Part shown: one piece after another, positions 37,149 to 48,720 of the stretch
Layout of the letters: each line of letters begins with the position of its first letter
Numbering within the stretch: the stretch's first letter is position 1
Assembly (NCBI GenBank): GCA_020152595.1
Contig: JAIGNY010000132.1
Coordinates: 405,501 to 469,500, forward strand
Reading direction: 5' to 3'
Source of the DNA: Chiridota heheva
Taxonomy: Eukaryota; Echinodermata; Holothuroidea; Apodida; Chiridotidae
DNA: 64,000 nt
The notes under the pieces: model-generated
What the model was told of the DNA's origin: nothing
The model's input: the letters and a program-made list of their open reading frames with translations, nothing else
Databases searched by the model: none
Made by a program: the position numbers and the translations under genes

Positions 37149-37980
37149 GTGGAACTTATTTACAGCCCTAGAAGAATTGACAGACCTAGAAGATCTTGAC
37201 TATGCTAATGACATTGCACCAAAGAACAACTTCAAGACAAATCAAACAAACTACATGAAACAGGTAAAACAATTGGTCTTGAAGATTAATGAAAGAAGAC
37301 AAAGATCATGTGCATTGGCAACAAAACTGTTGGAACAATTAAAGTTGCAAATACAGAGCTTGAAGATGTCGATAGCTTTGTCTATCTCAGTGCAACACTG
37401 TCCAAAGAAGGAGGCACTGATGCAAAATGCAGAATTGGGCTGGCACAGGCAACTTTCAGACAACTTGACAAGATTTGTAAATCAAACACCTACCGGATAA
37501 AAACTAAACTGGAAATTCAATCAATTGTAATCTCAGTACTCCTCTGTGGATGTGAAACCTGGAAGGTGACAACAGCTGACGAGAAGAAACTAGATGTGTT
37601 CCAAAGGGGATGCCTTAGAATTATTTAAAAAAAAAGATTGCCAATGAAAGTCACCAATGATGAACTATAGAACAAGCACAGTGGAGAAAAGCAAAGAGAT
37701 ATTTAAGAGATGATGGAGATGGTTGGATCATGTATAAGAAAAGGACGAATAAAACTATGCTAGAATATCCATCACCTGGACACCAGAAGAAAGAAGGGAA
37801 GGCCTAAGACTACATCTACATGGAGAAGAGTGGCAGAAAAGGAGAGAAACAGTTTTGTTTTGAATGGAACAGCTGTGGATAAGCTGCAGAAGTAGCAAGA
37901 GACAGAAAGAGATGGAAGAATTTGCTTAGAGAAGCCTCAATCTCCATACCCAGGAGAAAGGAGCGGTAAGATAAGGTAAG
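37149..37980 (+). mobile_element. 5'-truncated non-LTR retrotransposon (RT C-terminal part) inside the pseudogene
   Basis: Flanked by a perfect 10-bp duplication, GATGTTGTTG, at 37139-37148 and 37981-37990. The insert starts just before a catalytic-box remnant, LEDLDYANDI (ADD changed to AND), changes frame, and continues as VDSFVYLSATLSKEGG and CETWKVTTADEKKLDVFQRG (37308-37628). A degraded 3' part ends in SIPRRKER-like sequence and 'taagataaggtaag'. These are typical of the C-terminal region of endonuclease/RT LINEs of RTE-like type. It carries frameshifts and stops and is inactive. Confidence 0.85.
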
Positions 37981-38440
37981 GATGTTGTTGAAGCACTGAT
38001 GAAATTACCAGAATATGGTGACCTTAACGCAGTAGGTAAAGGAAACATTAGCCAAGTTTGTCTGCTCTGTTTACGGCCCTCGAGGTTATTGCATAACAGA
38101 TATCCCAGAGCTAAGGTGGCATTTTTTGCAATCACCAAGCAGAGAATAACAACTTAATTGCCCTTAACACAATTGGTGCTCTTGAAGAACAAATCAAACG
38201 TGTGCATGTCCAAAGTAGAGCATGGTGCCAGGTCTACAGCGTTTATCATTTAATCCCCCTGCATCACAGGTGATCACTGAATTTGTCAGGTGTTAATGCA
38301 AGATAAATTGTTCATCCCGGAGATGTTCATGCAAAGGACACGATCTGCCTTGCACCGACCTTTGCTTGTGTGCGGATGAATGCGAAAACAATGACGACTG
38401 TTTTGTTGGTTACATAGGTGACAGTGAAGATGAGCAATGG

Positions 38441-39062
38441 ACGAACATATTGCAAAATTGCAAGATACAGAAAATAAGTCACAACTTTTTTGCATTTTTC
38501 ACTGTGCTTTAAACATTCTGTGATTTGATCATTTTAGTTCTTAGTTTGAACAGTATTATTTTTTGTGCTGTAAGTTATTTAGTATTCAAGATTGGATCGA
38601 AATTTTTACATCCCTGAAGATAATTTGGTTTTAAATGGTTTTACAACCATGGCTTTAACAAAAATATGAAAGTAAAGAATAGTTTTGGAGAAACACGCCT
38701 AATCTAATCATGTTCTTTGGCAACTTTAACCATTTTGAAAATCCAAGATGGCTACCGAAGATTGTTTTATCTTTTATATTGCGATTTTGCCATCCTTAGA
38801 TGATATCATTTGATCCAAATAAGGTAAAAGAAATTAAATACGTCTTAAGAAACATGAAAGTAAAGCATAGTTTCTTTTATACTGTCCAATTTATTTTTCA
38901 TGATTATTTTTTTAATTTTTTGTTTTGTCAACCATTTTGTTTTTTTTGCCATATTGGATGACGTGAATGATTTGAAAAAGGTGGCAGATACAAACCATGG
39001 TTTAATAAACAAAACAATAAGGCTTTTCAAAGTCACATGTCCTAATTTGATCTATATCTTAA
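38441..39062. other. Dispersed repeat flank, left of family B copy 2
   Basis: Contains 'atccaagatggctacc' and 'accattttgttttttttgcc' phrases, spaced like the paragraphs at 31861-32400 (in reverse orientation). It reads as the left half of the host repeat into which family B copy 2 inserted. No gene. Confidence 0.55.
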
Positions 39063-41567
39063 TTTTTGGTTCGCATGCGTAGCATTATGCGAACCTATGT
39101 AATGGCGATTACGTCCATTCGGCCGTCCACAGATTTGTCCTGAGATTTCCTCAGAAATGTTAAAGTTTTTTGAGCATTTCTCAGAAAGTGTTAAAGTTTC
39201 TTCAGAGTTCCTCAGAGAAAGTTAAAGTTTCTTCAGATATCCTTATGGAAGGTTAGAATTTCCTTATAAAATGTTAAAGTTTTTCAGAGATACTTGAGAT
39301 AGGATTGATGACTAGTTTCCCTAAAAAGTCACAATACATTTGATATTTTCTTAGAAGATAAGTGTAAAATGATATAATTTCCAATATTCTTTAGAGATCT
39401 TCAAGTCTCTCTTGTAGTGCTTGAGATTTAAGGTCCTTAAAATTCTTCAAAATATTTGGGCACCAACAGTTGTATCAGGCATGATTTTTTAAACTCCACC
39501 TTTATTATTGTGCTCATTTGCATAAAGTTGCTACAGTATTTTGACCTGACCAGACTTTTTGATTTAATATGCTTAGTCAGGGAGTGTGACAGGATGTGAT
39601 TGCATATAAACATAGGGAGGGATGCCATGTGGGACATGGATGGGGGCCATGAAGGACATAATATTTAATATTTACCATGTTGTATACACCAAGGGCTATA
39701 TCAGGCATAATTATTTGACTCCACCTTTTTTTCTTATCTAAGAGCTCATTTGCATATAAGTTATTATATGAACTGACACTTTAATACATAGTATGCTCAA
39801 TCAGGGACTGTAATAGCTAGGATGAGACTTCTTAAGGAGCTTATGGGATGTCATGTCAAACATAGGGTGGGATGCCATGTGGGATGCTATGTGGGACATG
39901 GGATGCCATGTGGGACATGGGGTGGAATTCCATGTGGAACAAGGTGGAATGCCACGTAGGATATGTGGTGGAATGCCATGCAGGACATAGGGTGGATTGC
40001 CATGGGATGGAATGTCATGTGGGACATGGAATAATATGGGATGTCATGTGGGACATGGCGTCTCACCCCATTTCAACAAGTCATTTGCATATAAGTTAAT
40101 ATATGAACTGACACTTTTATACATAGTATGCTGAATCAGGGACTGTGATAGCTAGGATGAGACTTCCTGTGGAGCCTATGGGATGTCATGTGGGACATGG
40201 GGTGGGATGCCATGTGGGACATGGAATGGGATGCCATGTGGAACATGGGGTGGGATGCCATGTGGAACAGGGTAGAATGACATGTGGTGGGATGCCAGGA
40301 GTAACACAGTGTGACAGGTTGGGATGCCATGTGTGACATGAGGTAGGATGCCATGTGTAACATAGGGTAGGAGGCTATGTGGGACATAGGGTAGGAGGCC
40401 ATGGGGACATGGGATGTGATGCCATGTGGGACATAAAGTAGGATGTCATTGGGACATTAGGAGGGATACCATGTGGAACATCAGGTGGGAAGCCACTGAT
40501 ACAGGACACAGGGAGGGATGCCATGTGGGACATAGGGAGGGATGTAATGTGGTACATATGGTTGGATTAATGTGGGACATACATGGTTGGATTAATAGCG
40601 TGGGACATGGGACATATGGTGGAATGCCATGTGGGACATATGGGATGTTAGACACTATGGTGGTGCCATGTGGGAGATATGGTGGAATGCCATGCGTGGG
40701 ACATGAGGTGGGATGTCATTTGGACATGGGATGTGGGACTTAGGGTGGAATGCCATGTGGGTCATAGGATGGGATGCCCTGTGGGACATATGATGGAAAG
40801 CCATGTGGGACATAGGATGTCATGTGGGACATGGGGTGGGATGTCATGTGGAAGATTTGGTGGAATGCCATGTGGGACATAGGGAGGGATGCCATGTGGG
40901 ACATAGGAAGGGATGTAATGTGGTACATATGGTTGGATTAATGTGGGACATACATGTAGGATAGGATCTATGTGGGTCATAGCGTGGGATGCCATGTGGG
41001 ACATATGGTGGAATGCCATGTGGGACATATGGTGGAATGCCATGTTAGACACTGTATGGTGGTTTGTCATGTGGGAGATATGGTGGAATGCCATGTGGGA
41101 CAAGGCATGGGATGTCATGTAGGACATGAGGTGGGATGTCATTTGGTACATGGGATGTGGGACTTAAGGTGGAATGCCATGTGGGTCATAGGATGGGATG
41201 CCCTGTGGGACATATGATGGAATGCTAGTGGGACATAGGATGTCATGTGGGACATGGGGTGGGATGCCATGTGGAAGATATGGTGGAATGCCATGTGAGA
41301 CATGGGATGGGATGCTATGTGGGACATGGGATGTCATGTGGGACATGGGGTGGGATGCCATGTGGAAGATATGGTGGAACGCCATGTGGGACATGGGATG
41401 GGATGCCATGTGGGATGCCATGTGGGACATGGGGTGAGATGCCATGTGGTACATGGAATGCCATGTGGGACTTAGTGTGAGATGCCATTTTTATAATTGG
41501 CCGGGTCATATGATATGGGTGTCAATTTGCATGGGCATACGAACCATGACGGTATTTACCATTCTAG
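39063..41567 (+). mobile_element. Family B element, copy 2 (hairpin ends, minisatellite core)
   Basis: Starts TTTTTGGTTCGC, with an inverted repeat of GGTTCGCAT (39068) against ATGCGAACC (39087-39095). A left arm of about 500 bp is highly similar to copy 1. Three spacer copies with 'catttgcatataagtta' separate blocks of the 24-bp core. The right end has ACGAACC, a decayed palindrome (ACGGTA...TACCAT) and CTAG at 41564-41567. Its flanks align to the repeat at 31861-32400 in reverse, which acts as an empty-site comparison. It is about 400 bp longer than copy 1, mostly from core copy number. Confidence 0.75.
39840..41490. repeat. 24-bp minisatellite core of family B copy 2
   Basis: Same units as in copy 1 (ggatgccatgtgggacat type) with a non-repetitive spacer at about 40075-40170. 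Stop-poor frames occur on both strands as artefacts. Array order differs from copy 1, so the arrays have turned over independently. Confidence 0.9.
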
Positions 41568-41763
41568 TTGGTTATTTTATCAATTTTGGCAGCCATTTTG
41601 TTTTCCTGGCATTTTGAATAATATACTGCTACCTAAGCAAATGGAAACATTGATTTTAATAAGCCCTGCATTATTACCTTTCCAAAAATGTTTCGGTTTC
41701 CTAATCCCCAAAAACTTCCCACGAAAAGTATAATCCCAACATGGTGAACCTGCAAATACTATT

Positions 41764-42319
41764 TGATCGGATTTACTGGTATGATTAGATTTACTGGTAT
41801 GATCGGATTTACTGGTATGATCGGATTTACTGGTATGATCGGATTTACTGGTATGATCGGATACTGGTATAATTGGATTTACTGGTATGATCGGATTTAC
41901 TGGTATGATCGGATTTACTGGTATAATTGGATACTGGTATAATTGGATTTACTGGTATGATTGGATACTGTATAATTGGATTTACTGGTATGATCGGATT
42001 TACTGGTATGATCGGATTTACTGGTATGATCAGATTTACTGATATGATCGGATACGGGTATGATCAAATCTGGTATAAACGGATTTACTGGTATGATCGG
42101 ATTTACTGGTATGAATTTACTAATATGATCGGAAACTTGTATAATTGGATTTACTGGTATGATCGGATTTACTGATATGATCGGATATGGGTATAATCAA
42201 ATACTGGTATAAATAGATTTACTGGTATGATCGGATTTACTGGTATAATCGAATTTACTGATTTGATTATATTTACTTGTATAATCGAATTTACTGATAT
42301 GATCGGATTTACTGGTAAA
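41764..42319. repeat. 18-bp minisatellite (about 30 copies)
   Basis: Units of ggatttactggtatgatc, with a minority of shortened (ggatactggtataatt) and variant units, the latter denser toward the right. One isolated unit sits at 31868-31894 at the edge of a related dispersed repeat. No gene. Confidence 0.95.
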
Positions 42320-42924
42320 GGTCAAGCAATTTTCTTGAGATAAGATTCCCTCTTGAATTAAACTGAATCTTAATATCATGTTGTATTTTTCATTTTATTT
42401 GTTATGTTCGTATGTTTTTATTTATATGGTCAATATGTGAATGTTTGATGATACTTAATGTACATTTGGAATATAATATTTATATTTTTGTATTGAGTGA
42501 CATGAAGCTTATTTAATGACATTTAAATATAAGTGGTTGGTGGTTGCTACAAACTTGTTCTTCTGAACTAAATAGTTCCATATTCTGATGTAAGTCTAGT
42601 TTTTGCCAAACAACAAAACTATGTCACTATAAATCTTATATGTACACATGATTCCCTCTTAAATTAGTTATTTGCCATAAATACAATTACACCAATGTGT
42701 CTTTTCAATTCAAATTCTGTTGCTATGGAAATGAAAAATCCTCCAGGAAAATTGTGCTGTTCGTGATACACTTGTTCATTTGTTGTCTGTATTTGGAGCC
42801 TCCTTGGAAGACTATCCCTTATGGCAGGCATGAGAGAGGTTTGTTTTATATTCAGGAAAAAGTTTGAAGGGTTGATGTACCCCTTCAGAAATTTCATCTG
42901 CATGCCTATTTTAAGCTAAGCTAA
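42320..42924. other. Unannotated stretch
   Basis: AT-rich sequence without a recognisable exon, RNA or repeat. A 79-codon minus-strand frame at 42664-42903 has no domain I recognise. Confidence 0.4.
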
Positions 42925-43005
42925 ATCATGCATCCGAGCCATCAGGCTCGTAGAGCCCGTGCCTATCCCTGGTTTCAATGACGTAAGCAGACATAGACGT
43001 CATGT
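42925..43005 (-). mobile_element. SINE 3'-tail fragment
   Basis: Matches the tail of the SINE at 15320-15446: 'atccgagccatcaggctcg', 'agcccgtgcctat', 'tttcaatgacgtaagc'. The SINE head is absent. It is followed directly by a short piece resembling the inverted 24-bp core ('catgtcccacatagcatcc'). Confidence 0.75.
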
Positions 43006-43199
43006 CCCACATAGCATCCTATCCCATGTCCCCAATTAGATGCAAAAGCATACCAATTCGGGCAAAATAATTAGATTTATTCGGACCAAAAAGCTATATA
43101 TATTCGGGCAAAAAAGAAAAAGGGTCATAATAAAGGTAGAATGAAGGTCTAAGGAATTGATTTTTAGGAGTGAGATTTCATGGCTTCCTTTCCATCGGA

Positions 43200-43690
43200 A
43201 ATCTTCAATTTTTGAGAAATCATCAGTTTTTTATTAAAAGAATTCCTTTATTTACGTGAAATTTGCTTCAATTTTTAAGCAATTTCCATGAAATTTGCTT
43301 CTATTTTCACGGGCATGCCATTTCCTTTTCCTTTTTTTGGAAAATTTCTTTAATTTTCGAAAAGTTGTCTTCAATTTTTGCGATATTTGCTTCAATTTTT
43401 GCGCAATTCCCTTTTCGTGAAAAGTTACTTCAATATTCGTGCAATTTCCTCCATTTTCAGGAAATTTTCAAGAAGTGTCTATCAATTTTCGGGAAATTTC
43501 TTTGAATTTTTTTTTAACAAATAAATACATCATGAATTTTGCTTCATTTCCTTGAAATTTGGTTCAATTTTTGTGCAATTTCCTTCATTTTCGAAAAATT
43601 TGCTTCAATTTTCATGCAATTATTTCTGGAGATTTTCAGTTTTTGTAAAATATTCTTCATGTTGGTGAATATTGCTTCATTTTCATGAAA
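43200..43690. repeat. T-rich degenerate minisatellite, second block
   Basis: Uses the same phrases as 34170-35165 ('gaaatttgcttcaatttt', 'gcaatttccttcatttt'), with similar degenerate period. The shared vocabulary suggests common origin or homogenisation between loci about 9 kb apart. Confidence 0.8.
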
Positions 43691-43699
43691 TTTGCACTG

Positions 43700-43910
43700 T
43701 ATGTCATTCCACCACTTGCATGACCCTATGCCATCACAACTGAAATCCAGATGACATCCCACCACATGCCATTCCGCCCTGTCCTACATGTCAACCCACC
43801 CTGTTTTACATGTAATTCCACCCTGTCTACTATGCCAACACATCCTGACCAACATCCCACCGCACCCTGCACTACATACAATTCCACCCTGTCCCACATG
43901 ACCCCATCCT
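43700..43910 (-). repeat. Decayed inverted fragment of the 24-bp core
   Basis: Read on the minus strand, units such as 'gtgggatgtcat' and 'ggaatggcatgtgg' and 'acagggtgg' match the family B core, but no element ends are nearby. It adjoins the T-rich block. Confidence 0.6.
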
Positions 43911-44178
43911 AATTCCTTCAGCTACTTTATCATCATGTCATCTTCAACCCCACATTCTGCTTATTGTTTATATTTCCCAAACCCCTAATTTATCATTCTT
44001 TAGAAGGAACCTTTAATTTGCTTCTTTATTTATGGCAAGACAAATGTTTTAATTGCTATTCATGTCAGGAATGTCAACATCATAACAAAACTAGTGCAAA
44101 TGAAAATGTAAGTGCATCTTTCAAAGCTTAAGTAATTTGAAATCATATGCCCATGCTACCCTATTTTTGTCTACTCTA

Positions 44179-44340
44179 GTCTGATTTCAGTCATTTCTTC
44201 ACAAATGATATGGAACTTTAAACTTAAATATATCCGAAATGGAATAAGATTTTTGAATGCTTTCTTCACCATTTTGTTTCTTTTGAGTTCCTTATTCATA
44301 TGATATGAAGTTGCTTGACCACTGAACTATTCCTTTAAAA
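44179..44340 (+). mobile_element. Single arm of the foldback element
   Basis: Collinear with the right arm of the foldback at 12100-12275: 'gtctgatttcagtcatttct', 'acaaatgata', 'taagatttttga', 'tttgtttcttttga', and the end 'ccactgaact.ttccttt'. No opposite arm is seen. Confidence 0.75.
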
Positions 44341-44364
44341 ATGAGTACTAGCTAATTTGCTTGG

Positions 44365-44470
44365 GAATTAAACCTACAATGGACTAGCGTCCCATCCAGG
44401 GGGAGTCAGGGGCTTACGCAAGAAAAATGGGGATAAGTTCCTGGCCTAATGGCTCGGATGGATTTAACTG
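44365..44470 (+). mobile_element. SINE 3'-tail fragment (opposite orientation)
   Basis: Reverse-complement match to the tail at 15320-15446: 'caatggactagcgtcccatc', 'ggcttacgcaag', 'taatggctcggatggattta'. The head is missing. Confidence 0.75.
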
Positions 44471-44545
44471 AACTAATTCTCACGTAAATGAAACAAGATA
44501 TCAGAAATTTCTAGCTTTATTATACCATTTCTTAAAATTGTAAAA

Positions 44546-46250
44546 ATCATTTAAATGGTCGAATGAGGGATTTCTTAACATTGAACTAATCCTTCAAACA
44601 ATTGAATGAGAGATTTCTTACTATTAAACTAATCATTTAAATAATTGATTGAGGAATTCCTACCATTGAACTAATCCTTTAAACGGTTGAATGAGGGATT
44701 TCTTAACATTAAACTAAATATTTAAATGATTGATTGAGGAATTTCTTACCATTAAACTAATCTTTTAAATGGTTGAATGAGGGATTTCTTACCATTGAAC
44801 TAATCATGTAAATGATTGAATTAGGGATTTCTTAACATTGAACTAATTGTTTAAATGGTTGAATGAGGAATTCCTTACTATTGAACTAATCATTTAAACG
44901 GTTGAATAAGGGAATTCTTACCATTGAACTAATTGTTTAAACGGTTGAATGAGGGGTTTCTTACCATTGAACTAATCCTTTAAACGGTTGAATGAGGGAT
45001 TTCTTTCTATTGAACAAATCACATAAATGATTGATTGAGGGATTTCTTACCATTAGACTAATCGTTTAAATGGTTGAATGAGGTTTTTTTTTACCATTGA
45101 ACTAATTACTTAAATGGTTGAATGAGAGATTTCTCACCATTGAAGTACTTGTTTAAATGGTTGAGTGAAGGATTTCTTATCATTGAAATAATTGTTTGAA
45201 TGGTTGAATGTGAGGGATTTCTTACCATTGAAATAATCGTTTAAATGGTTGAATGAGGGATTTCTTACCATTGAACTTATCGTTTAAACGATTGAATGAG
45301 AGCTTTCTTACCATTTAACTAATCGTTTAAACGGTTGATTGAGGGATTATTTACCATTGAACTAATTGTTTAAATGGTTGAATGAGGGATTTCTTACCAT
45401 TGAACTAATTGTTTAAACGATTGTGGGATTTCTTACCATTGAAATAATTGTTTGAATGGTTGAATGTGAGGGATTTTTAATCATTGAAATAATCGTTTAA
45501 ATGGTTAAATGAGGGATTTCTTACCATTGAACTAATAGTTTAAACGATTGATTGTGGGATCTCTTACCATTGAACTATTCACTTAAATGGTTGAATGTGA
45601 GGAATTTCTTACCATTGAAATAATCGTTTAAACAGTTGAATGAGGGATTTCTTTCCATTAAACTAATCACTTAAATGGTTGAATGTGAGGAATTTTTCAC
45701 CATTGAAATAATCGTTTAAACAGTTGAATGAGGGATTTCTTTCCATTGAACTAATCATTCAAATGGTTGAATGAGGAATTTCTTACCATTGAACTAATAG
45801 TTTAAACGATTGATTGTGGGATCTCTTACCATTGAACTAATCACTTAAATGGTTGAATGTGAGGAATTTCTTACCATTGGAATAATCGTTTAAACAGTTG
45901 AATTAGGGATTTCTTTCCATTGAACTAATCATTTAAATGGTTGAATGAGGAATTTCTTACCATTGAACTGAACGTTTAAATGGTTGAAGAAAGGATTTGT
46001 TACCATTGAATTAATCGTTTAAATTAGGGATTTCTTACCATTGAACTAATTGTTTGAATGGCTGAATAAGGGATTTTGTACCACTGAACTAATCATTCAA
46101 TGGTTGAATGAGGGATTTCTTACCATTAAACTAATCCTTTAAACGGTTGAATGAGGGATTTCTTTCCAATGAACTAATCATTTAAATGGTTGAATGAGGA
46201 ATTTTTCTTACCATTGAACTAATTGTTTAAATGGTCGAATGAGGGATTTC
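44546..46250. repeat. 43-bp minisatellite (about 40 copies)
   Basis: Units of 43 bp carry 'ccattgaactaatcgtttaa' and 'atggttgaatgagggatttc'. Variation is dense (cattt/cgttt/ccttt; some shortened units and 'gtga' insertions). No gene. The unit resembles the end of the foldback arm about 220 bp upstream. Confidence 0.95.
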
Positions 46251-46714
46251 TATCTATCCCTTTTTTGCTAAAAACTGTCCAGGAAGAACAAAAGCCAGTG
46301 TCATTTTTCTGTACAAACCATACACACACATTAATTAAAAACTTCTATGGAGACATACTTTTTTGGGCCTTGTTGTTTACATTCCTGGGACGTGTATCAC
46401 CATTAAAGAGCGTGAAGTCTGTGAAGTCTTACCAGGGATGAATCAGAGCAGAGATCAGCTTAATTTGTACCGCCTTCAATCTTTAATTATCATCCTTGGT
46501 CACTCTGTGGTCGTATTAATCAAGGATCTTTTAGAGGGTTCTATTTGGAATATGCATCTTTTGGTTTGTAAAAAGCGTTTATGTAGTTAAGACTTCTCCC
46601 TGTGGTGACATATTTTTGAGTGTGAGAGGTGCTAGGTCAGTGTGACAGAGCTATTTTCACATCATCCCCTGCCACGCGTTGAACGAACGTCAACAGGTAT
46701 GATAATAATAATGA
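46251..46714. other. Unannotated stretch
   Basis: No supported gene. Short frames at 46223-46590 begin within the array and show no domain. Confidence 0.4.
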
Positions 46715-46795
46715 TTTTGCCAGGTCTGGAACTCACGACTGTTGGTTTGAAAAAGAACCGTAATCCATAGCTAACCAACTAGGCTATTGCATGTG
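46715..46795 (-). mobile_element. tRNA-derived SINE head
   Basis: On the minus strand, an A-box TAGCCTAGTTGGTTAGC and a B-box-like GAGTTCCAGACC lie about 40 bp apart, followed by an ATT-rich tail ('attattattatc'). It has no matching acceptor stem. It lies upstream of family A copy 3 and the FBXO45 exon. Confidence 0.6.
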
Positions 46796-47062
46796 TTGAT
46801 ATCCATGGTGGGTTTATATACCATGAAATAAGAGCCAACAAATCATGTAGCAATTGGTTGAAATTTCAACCAATTTGGATCATTATTACCTTGTGTCCAT
46901 ATGATGATATAACTGGGAATGGAAGGTACAGTACTTCTTTCCCCCTGTGAGGTAATAACCCTTACCATTTCCATTCTTCATTTCTGGTACAGTACCTACA
47001 GTATGAAGAGGAATTTTGCTCTTTGTCATTATTGTTTCAAAGTGATATACAGTATTACTGCT

Positions 47063-48470
47063 TTGTGGTTCAAATGCTGATAGCATAAAGAACCTATGCA
47101 GTCATGCTGGCATGTGTATGTATGTATGTATGTATGTGTGTATACAGTATATGTATGTATATATGTGTGTGTGTGATGTATGTATGTGTGTATGTACTGT
47201 ATGTGTGTGTGTCTGTGACAGCAAGCTTGTTAACATGATATCTCACGAACGATACACTGGATTCATATCATATGTGGCACACAGATAGCCCATGATCTGT
47301 AGATGTGCCCTATTGTTTTGGTGGTGATGTCATGCATACTAATGAGTATAGGCAGGGCCTAATGTATCAATCTTGAAATGCTCATATTTTAATTATCACA
47401 AGTCTGTTTTGTTTCATATTTGGTACATTTATGATGTTAGCTAGTGTGTACGTGTTCATGATATAAAAACTTTAAAAAATTATCAATATGCTTTGTGGGC
47501 GGGGTTTAATATGATCTTGCTGAACAAAGCTTAATAACATGGTATCTCAAGAATAATACATTGGGATTCATATCATATTTGGTACACAGATAGCCAATGG
47601 TCTGTAAATGTGTCCTAATGTTTTTGGTGGTGATGTCTTGCATATGAATGAGTGGGCAGGGCTTAATGTAAAAATCTTGAAATGTTTATATTTTAGAAAG
47701 CACACATCTGTTATGTTTCATATTTGGTATAATTAAGATGTTAGCTAGTGTGTACGTGTTCATGGTATAAAGACATTGTATTTAATTAACATGCATAGTG
47801 GGCGGAACTTAATATAATTTTGCTGAAAAGAGCCTGTAAACCATATCTAACAATGATAAACTGGATTCATGTCATGGTACACAGATATCACATTGTCTGT
47901 ATATGTGACCTATTACATTTGGTGATAATGTCACGCATACCAATGAGTAGGCATGGCTTGATGTTAAAATCTTTAAATGCTCATAATTGAACAAGTAGCG
48001 GTACATGTCTGTTTTGATTCATACTTGGTATATTTATGTTTTTAGCTTGTGTATACATGTGTATGGTATAAAATTGTTGAATAATGGCATGATGCATATT
48101 GCTAAGTTGGGGAGGGAGAGGGGGATAAATATAAAATATAAAATTCTTGAAAAAGTGATACATTTATAGCAACCATATGTCTATTTGCATCATACTTGCA
48201 TGTTACCTGTCAGTAATTGTGAGCATGCTTATGTTGTTAACAGGTTCTATCACTAATAAGTGTACCTTAATGTGAAAATGCTCACACACATGCCATATGT
48301 GGTACCCAAATATGTAGGTGGGGCTTTATGTAAAATTATTATTACAGTGATGAATGTGCAACTGTATGCATGTTTTGCATCATACAAGTGTTGTCAATAG
48401 GTTCTATTTTATTGATATGCATGGTGGGCATGGCTTATTCATATATGTTTTTTACCATATTTCATGATAT
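47063..48470 (+). repeat. Dispersed repeat family A, copy 3
   Basis: The head has GGTTC (47067) and GAACC (47090) separated by 'aaatgctgatagcataaa', then a long TATG/TG-rich microsatellite (47110-47215). Paragraphs then recur about every 302 bp ('atctcacgaacgatacac', 'gtgccctattgtttt', 'ggcagggc.taatgt', 'tttcatatttggta', 'gtgggcggggttta'). Later paragraphs are more degraded. It lies within 250 bp of the FBXO45 splice acceptor, so it is intronic. Confidence 0.8.
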
Positions 48471-48560
48471 ACAATGCCAGTTAGTATAAAACTTGAAAAT
48501 CAAGCAACAGTGAAAGAATGCTTTGGAACCACTAAACATTTTGGTTTTCTGGTTCAGTAT
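48430..48560 (+). repeat. Short dispersed repeat at the end of family A copy 3
   Basis: Shares its order of words with 13453-13585, including 'ttagtataaaacttgaaaat' and 'ggaaccact.aacattt'. It immediately follows family A paragraphs and may be that family's right end. A frame reading through it (48474-48731) crosses the FBXO45 acceptor and is not a gene. Confidence 0.6.
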
Positions 48561-48720
48561 ATTTGCAGTATTTGCTGCATATTGTTGCAGTATTTAATAT
48601 TGTTCAATGTTCAGCTATTTAATATTAATATAAAGGTTGTTTATAACAAAATAACTGCATTCTTCTCAAAAAAAGGATTTTTGTTCAAAGAAAAGTTTCT
48701 TTCTTTCTTGTTCTTTTCAG

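Larger units (their letters stand above)
35455..38440 (+). pseudogene. Decayed copy of a large metazoan protein family with a Cys-rich tail
   Basis: Collinear fragments in shifting frames resemble, from memory, a multi-copy family of uncharacterised animal proteins of unknown function. Landmarks in order are an N-terminal part (35455-35630), FVSIGLDNACKHL and RQRFFLAFPEMA (about 35865-36000), a region ending in FAPDG (about 36560-36850), KVKALPILHAFT (about 37030), LPEYGDL (about 38000), IPELRWH, GALEEQIKRVHVQSRAW (about 38170-38225), and a tail RRCSCKGHDLPCTDLCLC (about 38310-38370). Several stops and frameshifts are present, and a middle portion of a few hundred residues seems missing near 36970. 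A tandem repeat (36193-36562) and a LINE (37149-37980) lie within. The absence of introns fits a retrocopy or mobile-element gene. Confidence 0.75.
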
